Assembly: GCA_964558395.1 (NCBI GenBank)
Contig: CAZLDS010000002.1
Span: forward strand, 1-64,000
Source: CSP1-5 sp964558395
GTDB taxonomy: Bacteria; Methylomirabilota; Methylomirabilia; Methylomirabilales; CSP1-5
Direction: 5' to 3'
DNA: 64,000 nt
Shown here piece after piece: positions 1 through 7,691 of the stretch; within the stretch, counting starts at the first letter, position 1; each line of letters begins with the position of its first letter. The position numbers and the translations under genes were made by a program. The notes under the pieces are model-generated. The model saw nothing but the letters and a program-made list of their open reading frames with translations, was not told the DNA's origin and ran no database searches.

Positions 1-94
1 CCCCCTTGTCGAGGAGGAGCCGCATGAGAGCCTCAACCGTCATCTCCGGTGTCGCCGTGACCACCTCCGTCGTCATAATGTCTTTTGCTAGCAT
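1..94 (-). CDS. CBS-domain protein, N-terminal part only
   Basis: The reverse strand opens with ATG at 94, preceded four bases upstream by a strong GGAGAGGAG ribosome binding site, and reads off the left edge of the window. The first 30 codons begin MLAKDIMTTEVVTATPE and continue TVEALMRLLLDKG, the usual first strand and helix of a CBS domain. CBS pairs bind adenosyl ligands and act as energy or ligand sensors; which protein this one belongs to cannot be told. A promoter at 279-307 faces it. It lies downstream of aroF on the same strand but 343 bases away, so it is probably a separate transcript. Confidence 0.7.
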   Translation of the reverse strand, partial: MLAKDIMTTEVVTATPEMTVEALMRLLLDKG

Positions 95-278
95 GGCACT
101 CCTCTCCGGCTCTCTTCCCGAAGAAAGCAGAACCTGTATATGGACCGGAAATGAAAGCGCCTTCCCGGGCCGTGCTCCGCCCGAGAAGGCGTCGGAAGTA
201 TCTGATGCGCCTATGTCCCGGAAGTGGCCTAATTCCTGTGCTCACCCCGGCTTCATTGGTCCCCCCATTGAGGGCCTA

Positions 279-307
279 AGTATCCCTTTATAGTAGGGGG
301 GTGTCAA
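279..307 (-). promoter_or_regulatory. Sigma-70-type promoter for the CBS gene
   Basis: On the reverse strand a perfect TTGACA (302-307) is followed after exactly 17 bases by GATACT (279-284). It leaves a leader of about 180 bases before the ATG at 94. Apart from this promoter I see nothing in 95-437. Confidence 0.5.
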
Positions 308-437
308 GAGGCAATGCCCTACAGCGGGCAATGGAAAAAACGAAGGGAAAGCGTCTGTGGGGTTTACTGGTGAGGCTCATGTCCCCAGCGATCGGTGCGG
401 TGAGGACCGAACTGTGGGTACGTGGACCGCGAGTCGG

Positions 438-1454
438 CTACAACGACCTTCCCACGGCCTTGGCCACCGGCTCGACCTGCCGGATGAGATCCCGGAAGCG
501 TTCAGGCGTCAGCGACTGCACGCCGTCCGACAGAGCCTCGTCGGGTCTGGGATGGACCTCGACGATGAGGCCGTCGGCCCCGGCGGCGATACCCGCGCGG
601 GCCATGGCCGTCACGTACTCGTAGTGGCCCGTCCCGTGGCTTGGATCCACGATGACCGGCAGATGGGTCAGCTTCTGGAGGACCGGGATGGCGTTCAGGT
701 CCAACGTGAAGCGGGTGGCGGTCTCGAAGGTCCGGATGCCGCGCTCGCAGAGGATGACGTCGAAGTTTCCGTGGGAGAGGATATACTCGGCCGACATCAG
801 TAGGTCCTTGATCGTGGCCGACATGCCGCGCTTGAGCAGGACCGGCTTCCGCGCCTCGCCGACCGCGTGGAGCAACACGAAATTCTGCATGTTCCGCGCC
901 CCGACCTGCAGGATGTCGGCGTACCGCGCGACCAGGTCGACGTCGCGATCATTGACCACCTCGGTGACAATTCTGAGTCCGGTCGTCTCCCGCGCACGCG
1001 CGAGCAGTTTGAGCCCCTCCTCCCCGAGTCCCTGGAAGCTGTAGGGCGAGGTGCGCGGCTTGAAGGCGCCCCCGCGCAGGATGGTCCCTCCCGCCTCTTT
1101 GACGGCGTGCGCGGTGGCGAGGATCTGCTCCTCACTCTCGACGGCGCACGGGCCGGCCATCATCGCGAGACGCTCGGCCCCGATCTCGATGTCGCCCACT
1201 TTGACGACGGTCTTTTCGGGTCGAAACTCATGACTGGCCAGCTTGAACGGCTGCAGGATCGGGACGACGCTTTCCACGCCGGCCAGCGCCTCGAGGCTCT
1301 GCAGCTTGGCCTTGCCACGCTCGTCGCCGACGGCGCCGACCACGTTGCGCTGGGTGCCGCGGATCAGGTGTGGATGATATCCAAGCTCGTTGACGCGCCG
1401 CAAGACCTCCTGCAGCTGCTCTTCCAGTGCCCCGGCCTGCATCACGATGATCAT
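438..1454 (-). CDS. aroF: 3-deoxy-7-phosphoheptulonate (DAHP) synthase, type I-beta
   Basis: First enzyme of the shikimate pathway; it condenses phosphoenolpyruvate with erythrose 4-phosphate in the cytosol. The 338-residue product starts MIIVMQAGALEE with a ferredoxin-like regulatory domain (about residues 1-70), as in Thermotoga-type enzymes. The catalytic barrel follows with MAGPCAVES, LLKRGMSATIKD and DPSHGTGH, all typical of the class. The start at 1454 has GGAGG seven bases upstream. An in-frame ATG at 1502 would add 16 residues running through a hairpin, so the shorter start is preferred. The N-terminal domain implies feedback control by an aromatic amino acid (family knowledge). Confidence 0.93.
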   Translation of the reverse strand: MIIVMQAGALEEQLQEVLRRVNELGYHPHLIRGTQRNVVGAVGDERGKAKLQSLEALAGVESVVPILQPFKLASHEFRPEKTVVKVGDIEIGAERLAMMAGPCAVESEEQILATAHAVKEAGGTILRGGAFKPRTSPYSFQGLGEEGLKLLARARETTGLRIVTEVVNDRDVDLVARYADILQVGARNMQNFVLLHAVGEARKPVLLKRGMSATIKDLLMSAEYILSHGNFDVILCERGIRTFETATRFTLDLNAIPVLQKLTHLPVIVDPSHGTGHYEYVTAMARAGIAAGADGLIVEVHPRPDEALSDGVQSLTPERFRDLIRQVEPVAKAVGRSL

Positions 1455-1465
1455 CGTCGTCCTCC

Positions 1466-1495
1466 GAAAGCAAAAGCCACGGGATTCCCCGTGGC
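1466..1495 (-). terminator. Hairpin plus T-rich tail in the aroF leader, possible attenuator
   Basis: In the aroF leader a perfect 8-bp stem (GCCACGGG/CCCGTGGC, arms 1488-1495 and 1476-1483) with a four-base loop is followed directly by TTTTGCTTT. It looks like an intrinsic terminator placed between the promoter (1543-1571) and the aroF start. This would suit attenuation control, but no clear antiterminator was found. Confidence 0.4.
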
Positions 1496-1542
1496 CCTCC
1501 ATGTCGCCGCTTCCCTGAAGGGTCCGGTCAGATGTGATAGGT

Positions 1543-1571
1543 TACTTACCACCGCCCCTGAGGCCTGTCAA
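1543..1571 (-). promoter_or_regulatory. Promoter of aroF
   Basis: Reverse-strand TTGACA (1566-1571), a 17-base spacer and TAAGTA (1543-1548). The -35 is perfect and the -10 weak. It lies back to back with the yebC promoter. Confidence 0.45.
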
Positions 1572-1594
1572 GGGGATTTCGCGGGAGAATTCCC

Positions 1595-1623
1595 TTTACA
1601 GTCACGGGGGTTTTCTGTACCTT
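1595..1623 (+). promoter_or_regulatory. Promoter of the yebC-ruv transcript
   Basis: TTTACA (1595-1600), a 17-base spacer and TACCTT (1618-1623), 21 bases before the yebC start and divergent from the aroF promoter. Confidence 0.35.
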
Positions 1624-1644
1624 TCGTCTAGAGGAGGCGCGGCC

Positions 1645-2394
1645 ATGTCTGGGCATTCGAAGTGGGCAGGCATCAAACATAAAAAAGCAAAAGTCGATGC
1701 CCAGCGGGGCCGGCTCTTTACCCGACTGATCCGCGAGATCACGGTCTCGGCGCGACTCGGGGGGGGCGATCCGGCCGGTAACCCGCGCCTGCGGGATGCT
1801 ATTGACAAAGCGAAGGCCGGCAACATGCCCCAGGACAACATCACGCGGGCCATCAAGAAGGGAACCGGGGAACTGGAAGGGGTTTCGTACGAAGACTGCA
1901 TCTACGAAGGGTACGGCCCCGGCGGCGTGGCGATCTTCCTCGAGGCGGTGACCGACAACCGCAATCGGACGACGGCAGAGGTCCGAAAGATTTTATCGAA
2001 GTTCGGCGGCAATATGGGGGAGTCGGGGTGTGTCGCCTGGATGTTTACCAAGCGGGGTGTGATCCAGGTCACGGCGCACGGCGTGGATGAGGACCAGTTG
2101 TTGGCGCAGGCTCTTGAGGCCGGCGCCGTCGATGTGCAAAGGGCGGACAACACCTTCGAGGTCGTGACCGACCTCAAGGACTTCGCGGCGGTCCAGGCGG
2201 CCTTGGCACAGGCATCCTTGCCGATCGAACAGGCCGAGATCACGATGGTGCCGCAGTCCACGATCCGGCTCGAAGGGAAGGTGGCAGAGCAGGTGCTCCG
2301 CCTGATGGATGCATTAGAGGAGCACGACGACGTCCAGCATGTCTATGCCAACTTTGATATCCCCGAAGAGATCATGGCGGCCCTGACCGCCTAG
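1645..2394 (+). CDS. yebC: YebC/PmpR family transcriptional or translational regulator
   Basis: The 249-residue protein starts MSGHSKWAGIKHKKAK and has the full-length YebC/TACO1 fold, including GGVAIFLEAVTDNRNRT and the C-terminal part ending PEEIMAALTA. Members bind DNA as regulators or help ribosomes through difficult sequences; which role applies here is open. The start at 1645 has GAGGAGG eight bases upstream, and homology starts exactly at MSGHSKW. It lies just upstream of ruvC, a common arrangement in which yebC, ruvC, ruvA and ruvB are co-transcribed. Confidence 0.95.
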   Translation: MSGHSKWAGIKHKKAKVDAQRGRLFTRLIREITVSARLGGGDPAGNPRLRDAIDKAKAGNMPQDNITRAIKKGTGELEGVSYEDCIYEGYGPGGVAIFLEAVTDNRNRTTAEVRKILSKFGGNMGESGCVAWMFTKRGVIQVTAHGVDEDQLLAQALEAGAVDVQRADNTFEVVTDLKDFAAVQAALAQASLPIEQAEITMVPQSTIRLEGKVAEQVLRLMDALEEHDDVQHVYANFDIPEEIMAALTA

Positions 2395-2410
2395 GGAGGT
2401 GGAACAGGGG

Positions 2411-2917
2411 GTGGCGAACGGGCTCCGGGTGCTGGGGATCGACCCCGGGACAGCCACCACCGGCTACGGCGTGGTGGAGGCGCGAGACCGGTCCCTGATC
2501 TCCATCGCCCATGGGGTGATTGCCACGTCCACCCGTCAGCCGTTTCCCGAAAGACTGCAGGTGATTCATCGGGCCCTCCGGACGGTCATTGGGCGGCATC
2601 AGCCTGATTGCGCGGTCGTGGAGGGGCTTTTTTTTGCGAAGAATGTCCGGACGGCGCTGCAGCTCGGTCAGGCGCGGGGGGCGGCACTGGTGTCCGTCGT
2701 GGAAGCGGGACTGCCCGTGTTCGAGTATAGTCCGCTCGAAGTGAAGGGCGCGGTGACGGGCTTTGGGAGAGCGTCGAAGGCGCAGGTCCAACGGATGGTC
2801 GCCTCCCTCCTCGGGCTCTCGTCGGGGCTGCCGGCAACGGATGCGACCGATGCCCTGGCGGTGGCGATCTGCCATATCCATGGGATGGGTTTGCAAAGAC
2901 GGATGGCGACGGTATAG
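2411..2917 (+). CDS. ruvC: Holliday junction endonuclease RuvC
   Basis: Resolves Holliday junctions together with RuvAB. The acidic catalytic set is visible: LGIDPGTATTGYG (first Asp), VVEGLFFAKN (Glu) and DATDALAVAICH (paired Asp). At 168 residues it is standard length. GTG at 2411 is preferred because AGGGAGG lies about ten bases upstream; an in-frame GTG at 2399 is the alternative. The 3' end overlaps the next ORF by 38 bases. Confidence 0.95.
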   Translation: MANGLRVLGIDPGTATTGYGVVEARDRSLISIAHGVIATSTRQPFPERLQVIHRALRTVIGRHQPDCAVVEGLFFAKNVRTALQLGQARGAALVSVVEAGLPVFEYSPLEVKGAVTGFGRASKAQVQRMVASLLGLSSGLPATDATDALAVAICHIHGMGLQRRMATV

Positions 2918-3335
2918 CCTCGTGCTCATCCTGCCGCTGCTCTTGGGGGCGGCGGATCCCCAGCAGGTCGAGCAGGCCAAGTCGGAGGCGACCGCCGCGC
3001 TGGTGGCAGTCCTGAAATATTGGCATGCGGAGCAATATGGCGCGATCTACAACCGGGGGACGACCGCAAGCCAGAGCCTGTTTTCCCGGGAGGATTTCGT
3101 CCTCAAGATGCGGAGTCTCGGATGCCGGCCGACGTGCTGTCACACCACCTTCGAGCTGCGATCGGCCGATTACCGGTCGACGACCCTCGTCGTGGTGACC
3201 GGAAAGGTCGGACTACAGTTTTCGGGTCCCGTCGTGCCCCGGTTTACCTGTGCCCCGAGTGTCCGGAGTTATCCCATGACCCGCGAGGCGGACAGCTGGC
3301 GGGTCGATCTCACCAGCATCTTGGTGGTGTACTAA
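2880..3335 (+). CDS. Small exported protein of unknown function inside the ruv operon
   Basis: A 151-residue product begins with a basic segment (CKDGWRRY) and a hydrophobic stretch (SLVLILPLLLGAADP), a likely signal peptide. The mature part has a helical start (EQAKSEATAALVAVLKYWHAEQY) and a beta-rich region with several cysteines (GCRPTCCHTTFE, FTCAPS) that may form disulfides. I do not recognise the family. The ATG at 2880 lies inside ruvC, so translation is probably coupled. A perfect palindrome sits one base after the stop codon. It separates ruvC from ruvA, which are normally adjacent. Confidence 0.72.
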   Translation: MGWVCKDGWRRYSLVLILPLLLGAADPQQVEQAKSEATAALVAVLKYWHAEQYGAIYNRGTTASQSLFSREDFVLKMRSLGCRPTCCHTTFELRSADYRSTTLVVVTGKVGLQFSGPVVPRFTCAPSVRSYPMTREADSWRVDLTSILVVY

Positions 3336-3336
3336 C

Positions 3337-3359
3337 GTCAACGCACACCGTGCGTTGAC
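3337..3359 (+). repeat. 23-nt palindromic element after a stop codon, copy 1
   Basis: Arms GTCAACGCA and TGCGTTGAC flank a 5-base loop; with the bordering C and G the stem is 10 perfect pairs (3336-3360). It starts one base after the TAA of the preceding gene. A second copy with 19 of 23 identical bases follows nadE at the same one-base distance (19586-19608, reverse strand). There is no T run, so a simple intrinsic terminator is unlikely. Confidence 0.7.
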
Positions 3360-3395
3360 GTGGCGCCGTGGAACAGGGGGACAAGAGGGGGGGCG

Positions 3396-4010
3396 ATGAT
3401 CGGGCAGCTGCAAGGGGAGTTGGTCAAGCGAGATCCCGCCCAGATCATCGTCGACGTCCGCGGGGTCGGGTATCGTGTCTTCATTCCCCTCTCCACGTAC
3501 TACCGGCTTCCTGAAGAGGGCGCGGCGGTGCGCCTGCACACGGCGACCCACGTGCGGGAAGACGCGATACATCTCTATGGATTCCTCACCGAATATGAGA
3601 GAGACCTCTTCGATTTGCTGCGCGGCGTCTCGGGGATTGGGCCCCGCCTGGCCATCAACATCCTCTCTGGGATCACGGCGGATGAGCTGGTCCTTGCGAT
3701 CGGGCGGGGCGATCTCGTGCGCCTCAGCGCCATCCCCGGGGTGGGGCGCAAAACCGCCGAGCGGATCGTGTTGGAACTCAAAGAAAAGGTCTTGTCGCTG
3801 GTCGAGCCGGCGGTCGTGCCGGAGCGCGACCCGAGCGAAGGAATCCTGCAGGATGTGATTTCTGCCTTATTGAATCTGGGGTACAGCCGCGCGCAAGCCT
3901 CCAAGGCCGCGAGTAGCGCACTCCGCGCCGTGGACGGGGATCAGGATTTCGAAAAAGTCGTGAAGGAGGCGCTGCGCCTGCTCGCGGCGCAGGCCAAGGG
4001 ACGGTCATGA
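3396..4010 (+). CDS. ruvA: Holliday junction branch migration protein RuvA
   Basis: A 204-residue protein starting MIGQLQGELVKRDPAQIIVDVRGVGY, the RuvA OB-fold domain. Two helix-hairpin-helix motifs follow (VSGIGPRLAINIL and IPGVGRKTAERIVLELK) and then the small C-terminal domain that contacts RuvB (DVISALLNLGYSRAQA). It binds the junction and loads RuvB. ATG at 3396 follows GGGGGGCG and is where homology begins. Its stop overlaps the ruvB start by four bases. Confidence 0.96.
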   Translation: MIGQLQGELVKRDPAQIIVDVRGVGYRVFIPLSTYYRLPEEGAAVRLHTATHVREDAIHLYGFLTEYERDLFDLLRGVSGIGPRLAINILSGITADELVLAIGRGDLVRLSAIPGVGRKTAERIVLELKEKVLSLVEPAVVPERDPSEGILQDVISALLNLGYSRAQASKAASSALRAVDGDQDFEKVVKEALRLLAAQAKGRS

Positions 4011-5038
4011 CCGAGCGCATTGTCAGTCGACGCCCCCTCGAAGAGGATCAGCAGTGGGAACCGACCGTCCGGCCGAAGGTGTGGGATGAATACATCGGTC
4101 AGGACAAGGTGAAAGAGAACCTGCGCGTCTACATCGAGGCCGCCCGGGCCAGGCGCGAGCCGCTCGATCATGTGCTCTTCCACGGCCCGCCGGGCCTCGG
4201 CAAGACCACCCTGGCCTATCTGATTGCGACCGAGCTCAAGGTGAATGTCCGCGCGACCTCGGGTCCGGTCCTGGAACGCCCGGGGGATGTGGCAGCCATC
4301 TTGACCAATCTGGAAGACCGGGATGTCCTCTTCGTGGATGAGATCCATCGGATGAATCGCGTAGTGGAAGAGATTCTGTATCCCGCCATGGAAGACTTCC
4401 AGCTGGACCTCGTCATCGGCCAGGGACCCCACGCCCGGACGATCAAGCTGGACCTTCCGCGTTTCACGTTGGTCGGAGCCACGACCCGGGCTGGCCTCCT
4501 CACGGCGCCGCTGCGCAATCGGTTCGGGGTCGTGCACCGGCTCGACTACTATAGCGACGAGGAGCTGCACTGGATCATCGTGCGATCCGCGAAGATCCTT
4601 GGGGTCGAGATCCATCCCGAGGGGGCGGGCGAGCTTGCCGCGCGGTCGCGCGGGACGCCGCGCGTGGCCAATCGGATCCTCAGGCGGGTCCGCGATTTTG
4701 CCCAGGTGTTGGGCGATGGGGTGATTACCCAAGAGCTCGCCCACATAGCCCTGGAGCGCCTGGAGGTAGACGAGCGGGGATTGGATGACATGGACCGGCG
4801 CATCCTCCAGACCCTGATCGAGAAGTTCGATGGGGGCCCGGCCGGCCTCGAAACCTTGGCGGTCGCCGTCGGCGAAGAAAAGGGTACGATCGAGGACATT
4901 TACGAGCCGTTCCTGATCCAGGCCGGTTTTTTGGCCCGGACTCCCCGGGGCCGGACCGCGACCCGGTTGGCTTTCGACCACTTCGGCCTTACCCCAAGGG
5001 GGCGCCCGCAAGAAGAGTTGTGGGGGGCCGGGAGTTGA
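4007..5038 (+). CDS. ruvB: Holliday junction branch migration ATPase RuvB
   Basis: 343 residues, AAA+ helicase. Visible motifs are Walker A (GPPGLGKTTLA), Walker B (VLFVDEIHR), the sensor region (LPRFTLVGATTRAGLLTAPLRNRF) and the C-terminal winged helix (YEPFLIQAGFLARTPRGR). It overlaps ruvA by ATGA, indicating coupled translation. All three ruv genes are in one + strand group and appear intact. Confidence 0.97.
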   Translation: MTERIVSRRPLEEDQQWEPTVRPKVWDEYIGQDKVKENLRVYIEAARARREPLDHVLFHGPPGLGKTTLAYLIATELKVNVRATSGPVLERPGDVAAILTNLEDRDVLFVDEIHRMNRVVEEILYPAMEDFQLDLVIGQGPHARTIKLDLPRFTLVGATTRAGLLTAPLRNRFGVVHRLDYYSDEELHWIIVRSAKILGVEIHPEGAGELAARSRGTPRVANRILRRVRDFAQVLGDGVITQELAHIALERLEVDERGLDDMDRRILQTLIEKFDGGPAGLETLAVAVGEEKGTIEDIYEPFLIQAGFLARTPRGRTATRLAFDHFGLTPRGRPQEELWGAGS

Positions 5039-5050
5039 GCGGTCCGGCCG

Positions 5051-5079
5051 CTGACGGATTCGGCGCAAGGTGGTATAGT
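5051..5079 (+). promoter_or_regulatory. Internal promoter for the DUF2905-spoIID genes
   Basis: CTGACG (5051-5056), a 17-base spacer and TATAGT (5074-5079, five of six matches), placed 23 bases before the first start codon. Confidence 0.45.
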
Positions 5080-5101
5080 TTCTGCAAGTCGTGTCAGCAG
5101 G

Positions 5102-5344
5102 ATGCAGCGAGCGACGAACATGTTTGGTTTTGAGGGCTTTGCCAAGCTTCTGATTCTCTTTGGCATCGTCTTGGCCGTCCTCGGAGGTCTCCTCCTCCTC
5201 GTCGGAAAGATCCCGTTCATCGGCCGGCTGCCGGGAGATTTCTACATCCAGCGAGGCAATTTTACCTTCTATTTTCCCCTGGCCACCTCCATCGTCATCA
5301 GTATCCTGCTCACCCTCCTCTTTTCGCTCTTTACGCGCCGGTGA
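5102..5344 (+). CDS. DUF2905 family small membrane protein
   Basis: An 80-residue protein with two transmembrane segments (LLILFGIVLAVLGGLLLLVG and FPLATSIVISILLTLLFSLF) joined by GKIPFIGRLPGDFYIQRGNF, the signature of the DUF2905 family. Function is unknown; the family is often found next to ruvB or queA. Family alignment suggests that translation may begin at the ATG at 5120 (MFGFEGF) rather than at 5102; neither has a good ribosome site. Its stop codon overlaps the GTG of the next gene. Confidence 0.85.
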   Translation: MQRATNMFGFEGFAKLLILFGIVLAVLGGLLLLVGKIPFIGRLPGDFYIQRGNFTFYFPLATSIVISILLTLLFSLFTRR

Positions 5345-6567
5345 AACGGGAGCATGTGATGGGCACGTGGTTGATCATCGGTATTCTCCTCCTCTCTGTT
5401 TCACGGCTGGCGTGGGCGCAGGAGTGGGCGGTGCGGGTCCTGCTCAGTGAAGAGGCCTCGACGATTCACCTTAAGGCCGCGGGACCGTCGCGACTCGAGG
5501 AACTCGGGGGCGGCCTGATCGAGGTCCTTCCCCCCGACAAAGAAGTGACCGTGACCTGGGAGGGACGGGCCGGGGCCAGCTTCCGCTTGCGGCCGGATCG
5601 TAGTCTCTTCTGGATGAATCGGCGGCTGTATCGCGGCAACGTGGAGGTCTGGAATACGTCGGGGGGTCTACAGGTCGTCAACCAAGTGGACCTCGAAGAC
5701 TACGTGCGCGGCGTGATGAAGGTCGAGGCGGACCCCGAGTGGCCCGTCGAGGCGCTCAAGACGCAAGCCGTGGTGGCCCGGACCTATGCCCTGTATGAGC
5801 GGCTCGTGAGTCCAGCGGCCCTCTATCACCTGTATGCCACCACCCTCTCTCAGGTATACCGGGGCGTGAACGGGGAGGATCCCCGCACGGACAGGGCCGT
5901 GCGCGAGACCCGAGGGATCGTGCTTGCCTACCGGGGCCGGATCATCCCGGCCTTTTACCATGCGGCCTCGGGGGGGCGTACCGAGGACGCGGTCGAGGTC
6001 TGGGAGAAAAAGTATCCGTTCATCGTCGGCGTGGAGGACCCGTATTCGACTATTGCCCCCCATCACCAGTGGGAGGCGACCATCCCCCGTACCGAGATCC
6101 ACCAGGCCCTCGAGCGGGTCGGTGGGCGCTTGGGCGCGATCCTCAAAATCGACGTCGTCCGTCGGACCCGCTCGGGACGCGTCAGCCGCATGCGGATCTG
6201 GGATGGGGCGGGCTTTCTCGAGATGGACGGCAAACGCTTCCGCGAGCTGCTCGGGCCGGACCGGATCCGGAGTACCCGGTTTACCGTGTATCTGGACGGC
6301 CCCGCCATCCTCTTTGTTGGTCAAGGGTGGGGACACGGCGTCGGGTTGAGCCAATGGGGAGCGAAACGGATGGCCGACCTTGCATACGATTACAGGGCCA
6401 TCCTGAAACATTATTTCCCCCTGGCAGAGCTCGTCCGTCTTCCGTCTCCGCGTTCCGAGGTGACAGTACACCGGTTACCCCAAGCTCCCGAAGAGGGCGC
6501 GCCTGAAACGGAATCCGCGAACCAGGAACCGTCAAACGGGTCTGCGGCCGATGACCGACGCCCGTAA
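5341..6567 (+). CDS. spoIID: SpoIID/LytB-domain exported protein
   Basis: 408 residues with an N-terminal signal segment (GTWLIIGILLLSVSRLAWA) and a SpoIID domain: QVVNQVDLEDYVRGVMKVEA, LKTQAVVARTYAL, FYHAASGGRTE and GQGWGHGVGLSQWGAKRMA. SpoIID-type proteins are lytic transglycosylases or amidase enhancers acting on stripped peptidoglycan. They are not restricted to spore formers, and nothing else here suggests sporulation. GTG at 5341 overlaps the previous stop; the ATG at 5359 has a better ribosome site (GGGAG) but loses the basic residues expected before a signal core. The C-terminal 35 residues look disordered. Confidence 0.88.
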   Translation: MKREHVMGTWLIIGILLLSVSRLAWAQEWAVRVLLSEEASTIHLKAAGPSRLEELGGGLIEVLPPDKEVTVTWEGRAGASFRLRPDRSLFWMNRRLYRGNVEVWNTSGGLQVVNQVDLEDYVRGVMKVEADPEWPVEALKTQAVVARTYALYERLVSPAALYHLYATTLSQVYRGVNGEDPRTDRAVRETRGIVLAYRGRIIPAFYHAASGGRTEDAVEVWEKKYPFIVGVEDPYSTIAPHHQWEATIPRTEIHQALERVGGRLGAILKIDVVRRTRSGRVSRMRIWDGAGFLEMDGKRFRELLGPDRIRSTRFTVYLDGPAILFVGQGWGHGVGLSQWGAKRMADLAYDYRAILKHYFPLAELVRLPSPRSEVTVHRLPQAPEEGAPETESANQEPSNGSAADDRRP

Positions 6568-6570
6568 GCC

Positions 6571-6598
6571 GTGAACTGTGACCCGTGAACCATAACTT
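6571..6598 (+). repeat. Degenerate 7-bp tandem repeat, GTGAACY type
   Basis: Four heptamers in register: GTGAACT, GTGACCC, GTGAACC, ATAACTT. The same unit occurs at 13834-13861 and 60473-60500. It fills part of the spoIID-queA gap. Confidence 0.6.
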
Positions 6599-6634
6599 CA
6601 AACGGCTCGACTGAGCTTGCCGAAGTCCCGCACC

Positions 6635-7684
6635 ATGAAACTGTCTGACTTTGATTATCAATTACCGGACGGGTTGATTGCCCAATACCCTCTCCCACAG
6701 CGAGACGCCTCGCGCCTGCTGGTCCTGTGTCGAACCGATGGGCGGATGCGGCACGGGCGGTTTTCCGACTTGCGGGCGTGGCTTGAGCCCGGAGATCTCC
6801 TCGTCCTCAACGATACCAAGGTGATCCCGGCGCGACTCGAGGGACGGCGACGCGGGGGAGGGAAGGTGGAGGTGCTGCTCATCGAAGAGGACGGCCCGAA
6901 TCGGTGGTGGGTCCTCGGGAAGCCGGGCAAAGGGCTTACCGTGGGGCGGCGACTGACCTTTCCCGAGGACATTGAGGCCGAAGTGCTCGATCGGGGCGAA
7001 GGGGGGCGACGGTTCCTCCAGTTTGACGGGCCGGACGATATCGCCTCGCGGCTTTCCCGTATCGGCATGATGCCGCTTCCCCCGTACCTGAAGCGGGGGG
7101 CGAGCCCCGCAGAGCGGGGACGCGAGGCCGCACTCGACGCCGAGCGCTATCAGACGGTGTATGCATGGGAGCCGGGGGCGATTGCGGCCCCGACGGCCGG
7201 CCTACATTTTACCGAGGCCCTGCTCGAGGCGGTCGGGCGGCACGGCGTAGAAATTGCACGCCTCACCCTGCACGTGGGCGTGGGCACGTTCACCCCGGTG
7301 ACGGTCGAGCGGCTGGCAGAGCACCGCATGGCCGCGGAGCGGTATACGATTCCCGAGGGGACGGCGGCTGCGGTCAAGCGGGCGCAGGCCGAAGGCCGGC
7401 GGGTGGTGGCCGTCGGGACCACGACCACGAGAGCATTAGAGGATGCCGCGCTCGAGGGGGAGGGGGTCCGGGCGGGCGAGGGAATGGCCTCTCTCTTCAT
7501 CACCCCAGGGCACCGCTTTCGGGTCACGAATGCCCTCGTGACCAACTTTCACCTGGCCCGCTCGACGCTGCTCATGCTGGTGAGTGCGTTCGCCGGCCGC
7601 GATCTCATTCGGAAGGCGTACGCGGAAGCGATCCAGGCGCGCTACCGGTTTTATAGTTACGGCGACGCCATGTTGATCGTGTGA
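6635..7684 (+). CDS. queA: S-adenosylmethionine:tRNA ribosyltransferase-isomerase
   Basis: Builds epoxyqueuosine on tRNA by transferring ribosyl from SAM to 7-aminomethyl-7-deazaguanine. The 349-residue protein starts MKLSDFDYQLPDGLIAQYP and carries the family blocks DLLVLNDTKVIPARL, GAIAAPTAGLHFT, HVGVGTFTPV and TNFHLARSTLLMLVSAFAG. ATG at 6635 matches the family start; its ribosome site is weak. It is grouped with tgt, with one small gene between. Confidence 0.96.
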   Translation: MKLSDFDYQLPDGLIAQYPLPQRDASRLLVLCRTDGRMRHGRFSDLRAWLEPGDLLVLNDTKVIPARLEGRRRGGGKVEVLLIEEDGPNRWWVLGKPGKGLTVGRRLTFPEDIEAEVLDRGEGGRRFLQFDGPDDIASRLSRIGMMPLPPYLKRGASPAERGREAALDAERYQTVYAWEPGAIAAPTAGLHFTEALLEAVGRHGVEIARLTLHVGVGTFTPVTVERLAEHRMAAERYTIPEGTAAAVKRAQAEGRRVVAVGTTTTRALEDAALEGEGVRAGEGMASLFITPGHRFRVTNALVTNFHLARSTLLMLVSAFAGRDLIRKAYAEAIQARYRFYSYGDAMLIV

Positions 7685-7691
7685 GGGGATT

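Noticed and set aside
867..1631. A 254-codon + strand frame across aroF
   Set aside because: Mirror of the aroF coding sequence; its composition follows third-codon GC of the other strand.
3941..5068. A 375-codon reverse-strand frame across ruvB
   Set aside because: Antisense shadow of ruvB with no recognisable family and no ribosome site.
5341..6567. SpoIID taken as evidence of sporulation
   Set aside because: SpoIID/LytB domains occur in many non-spore-forming bacteria, and no other sporulation gene is present.
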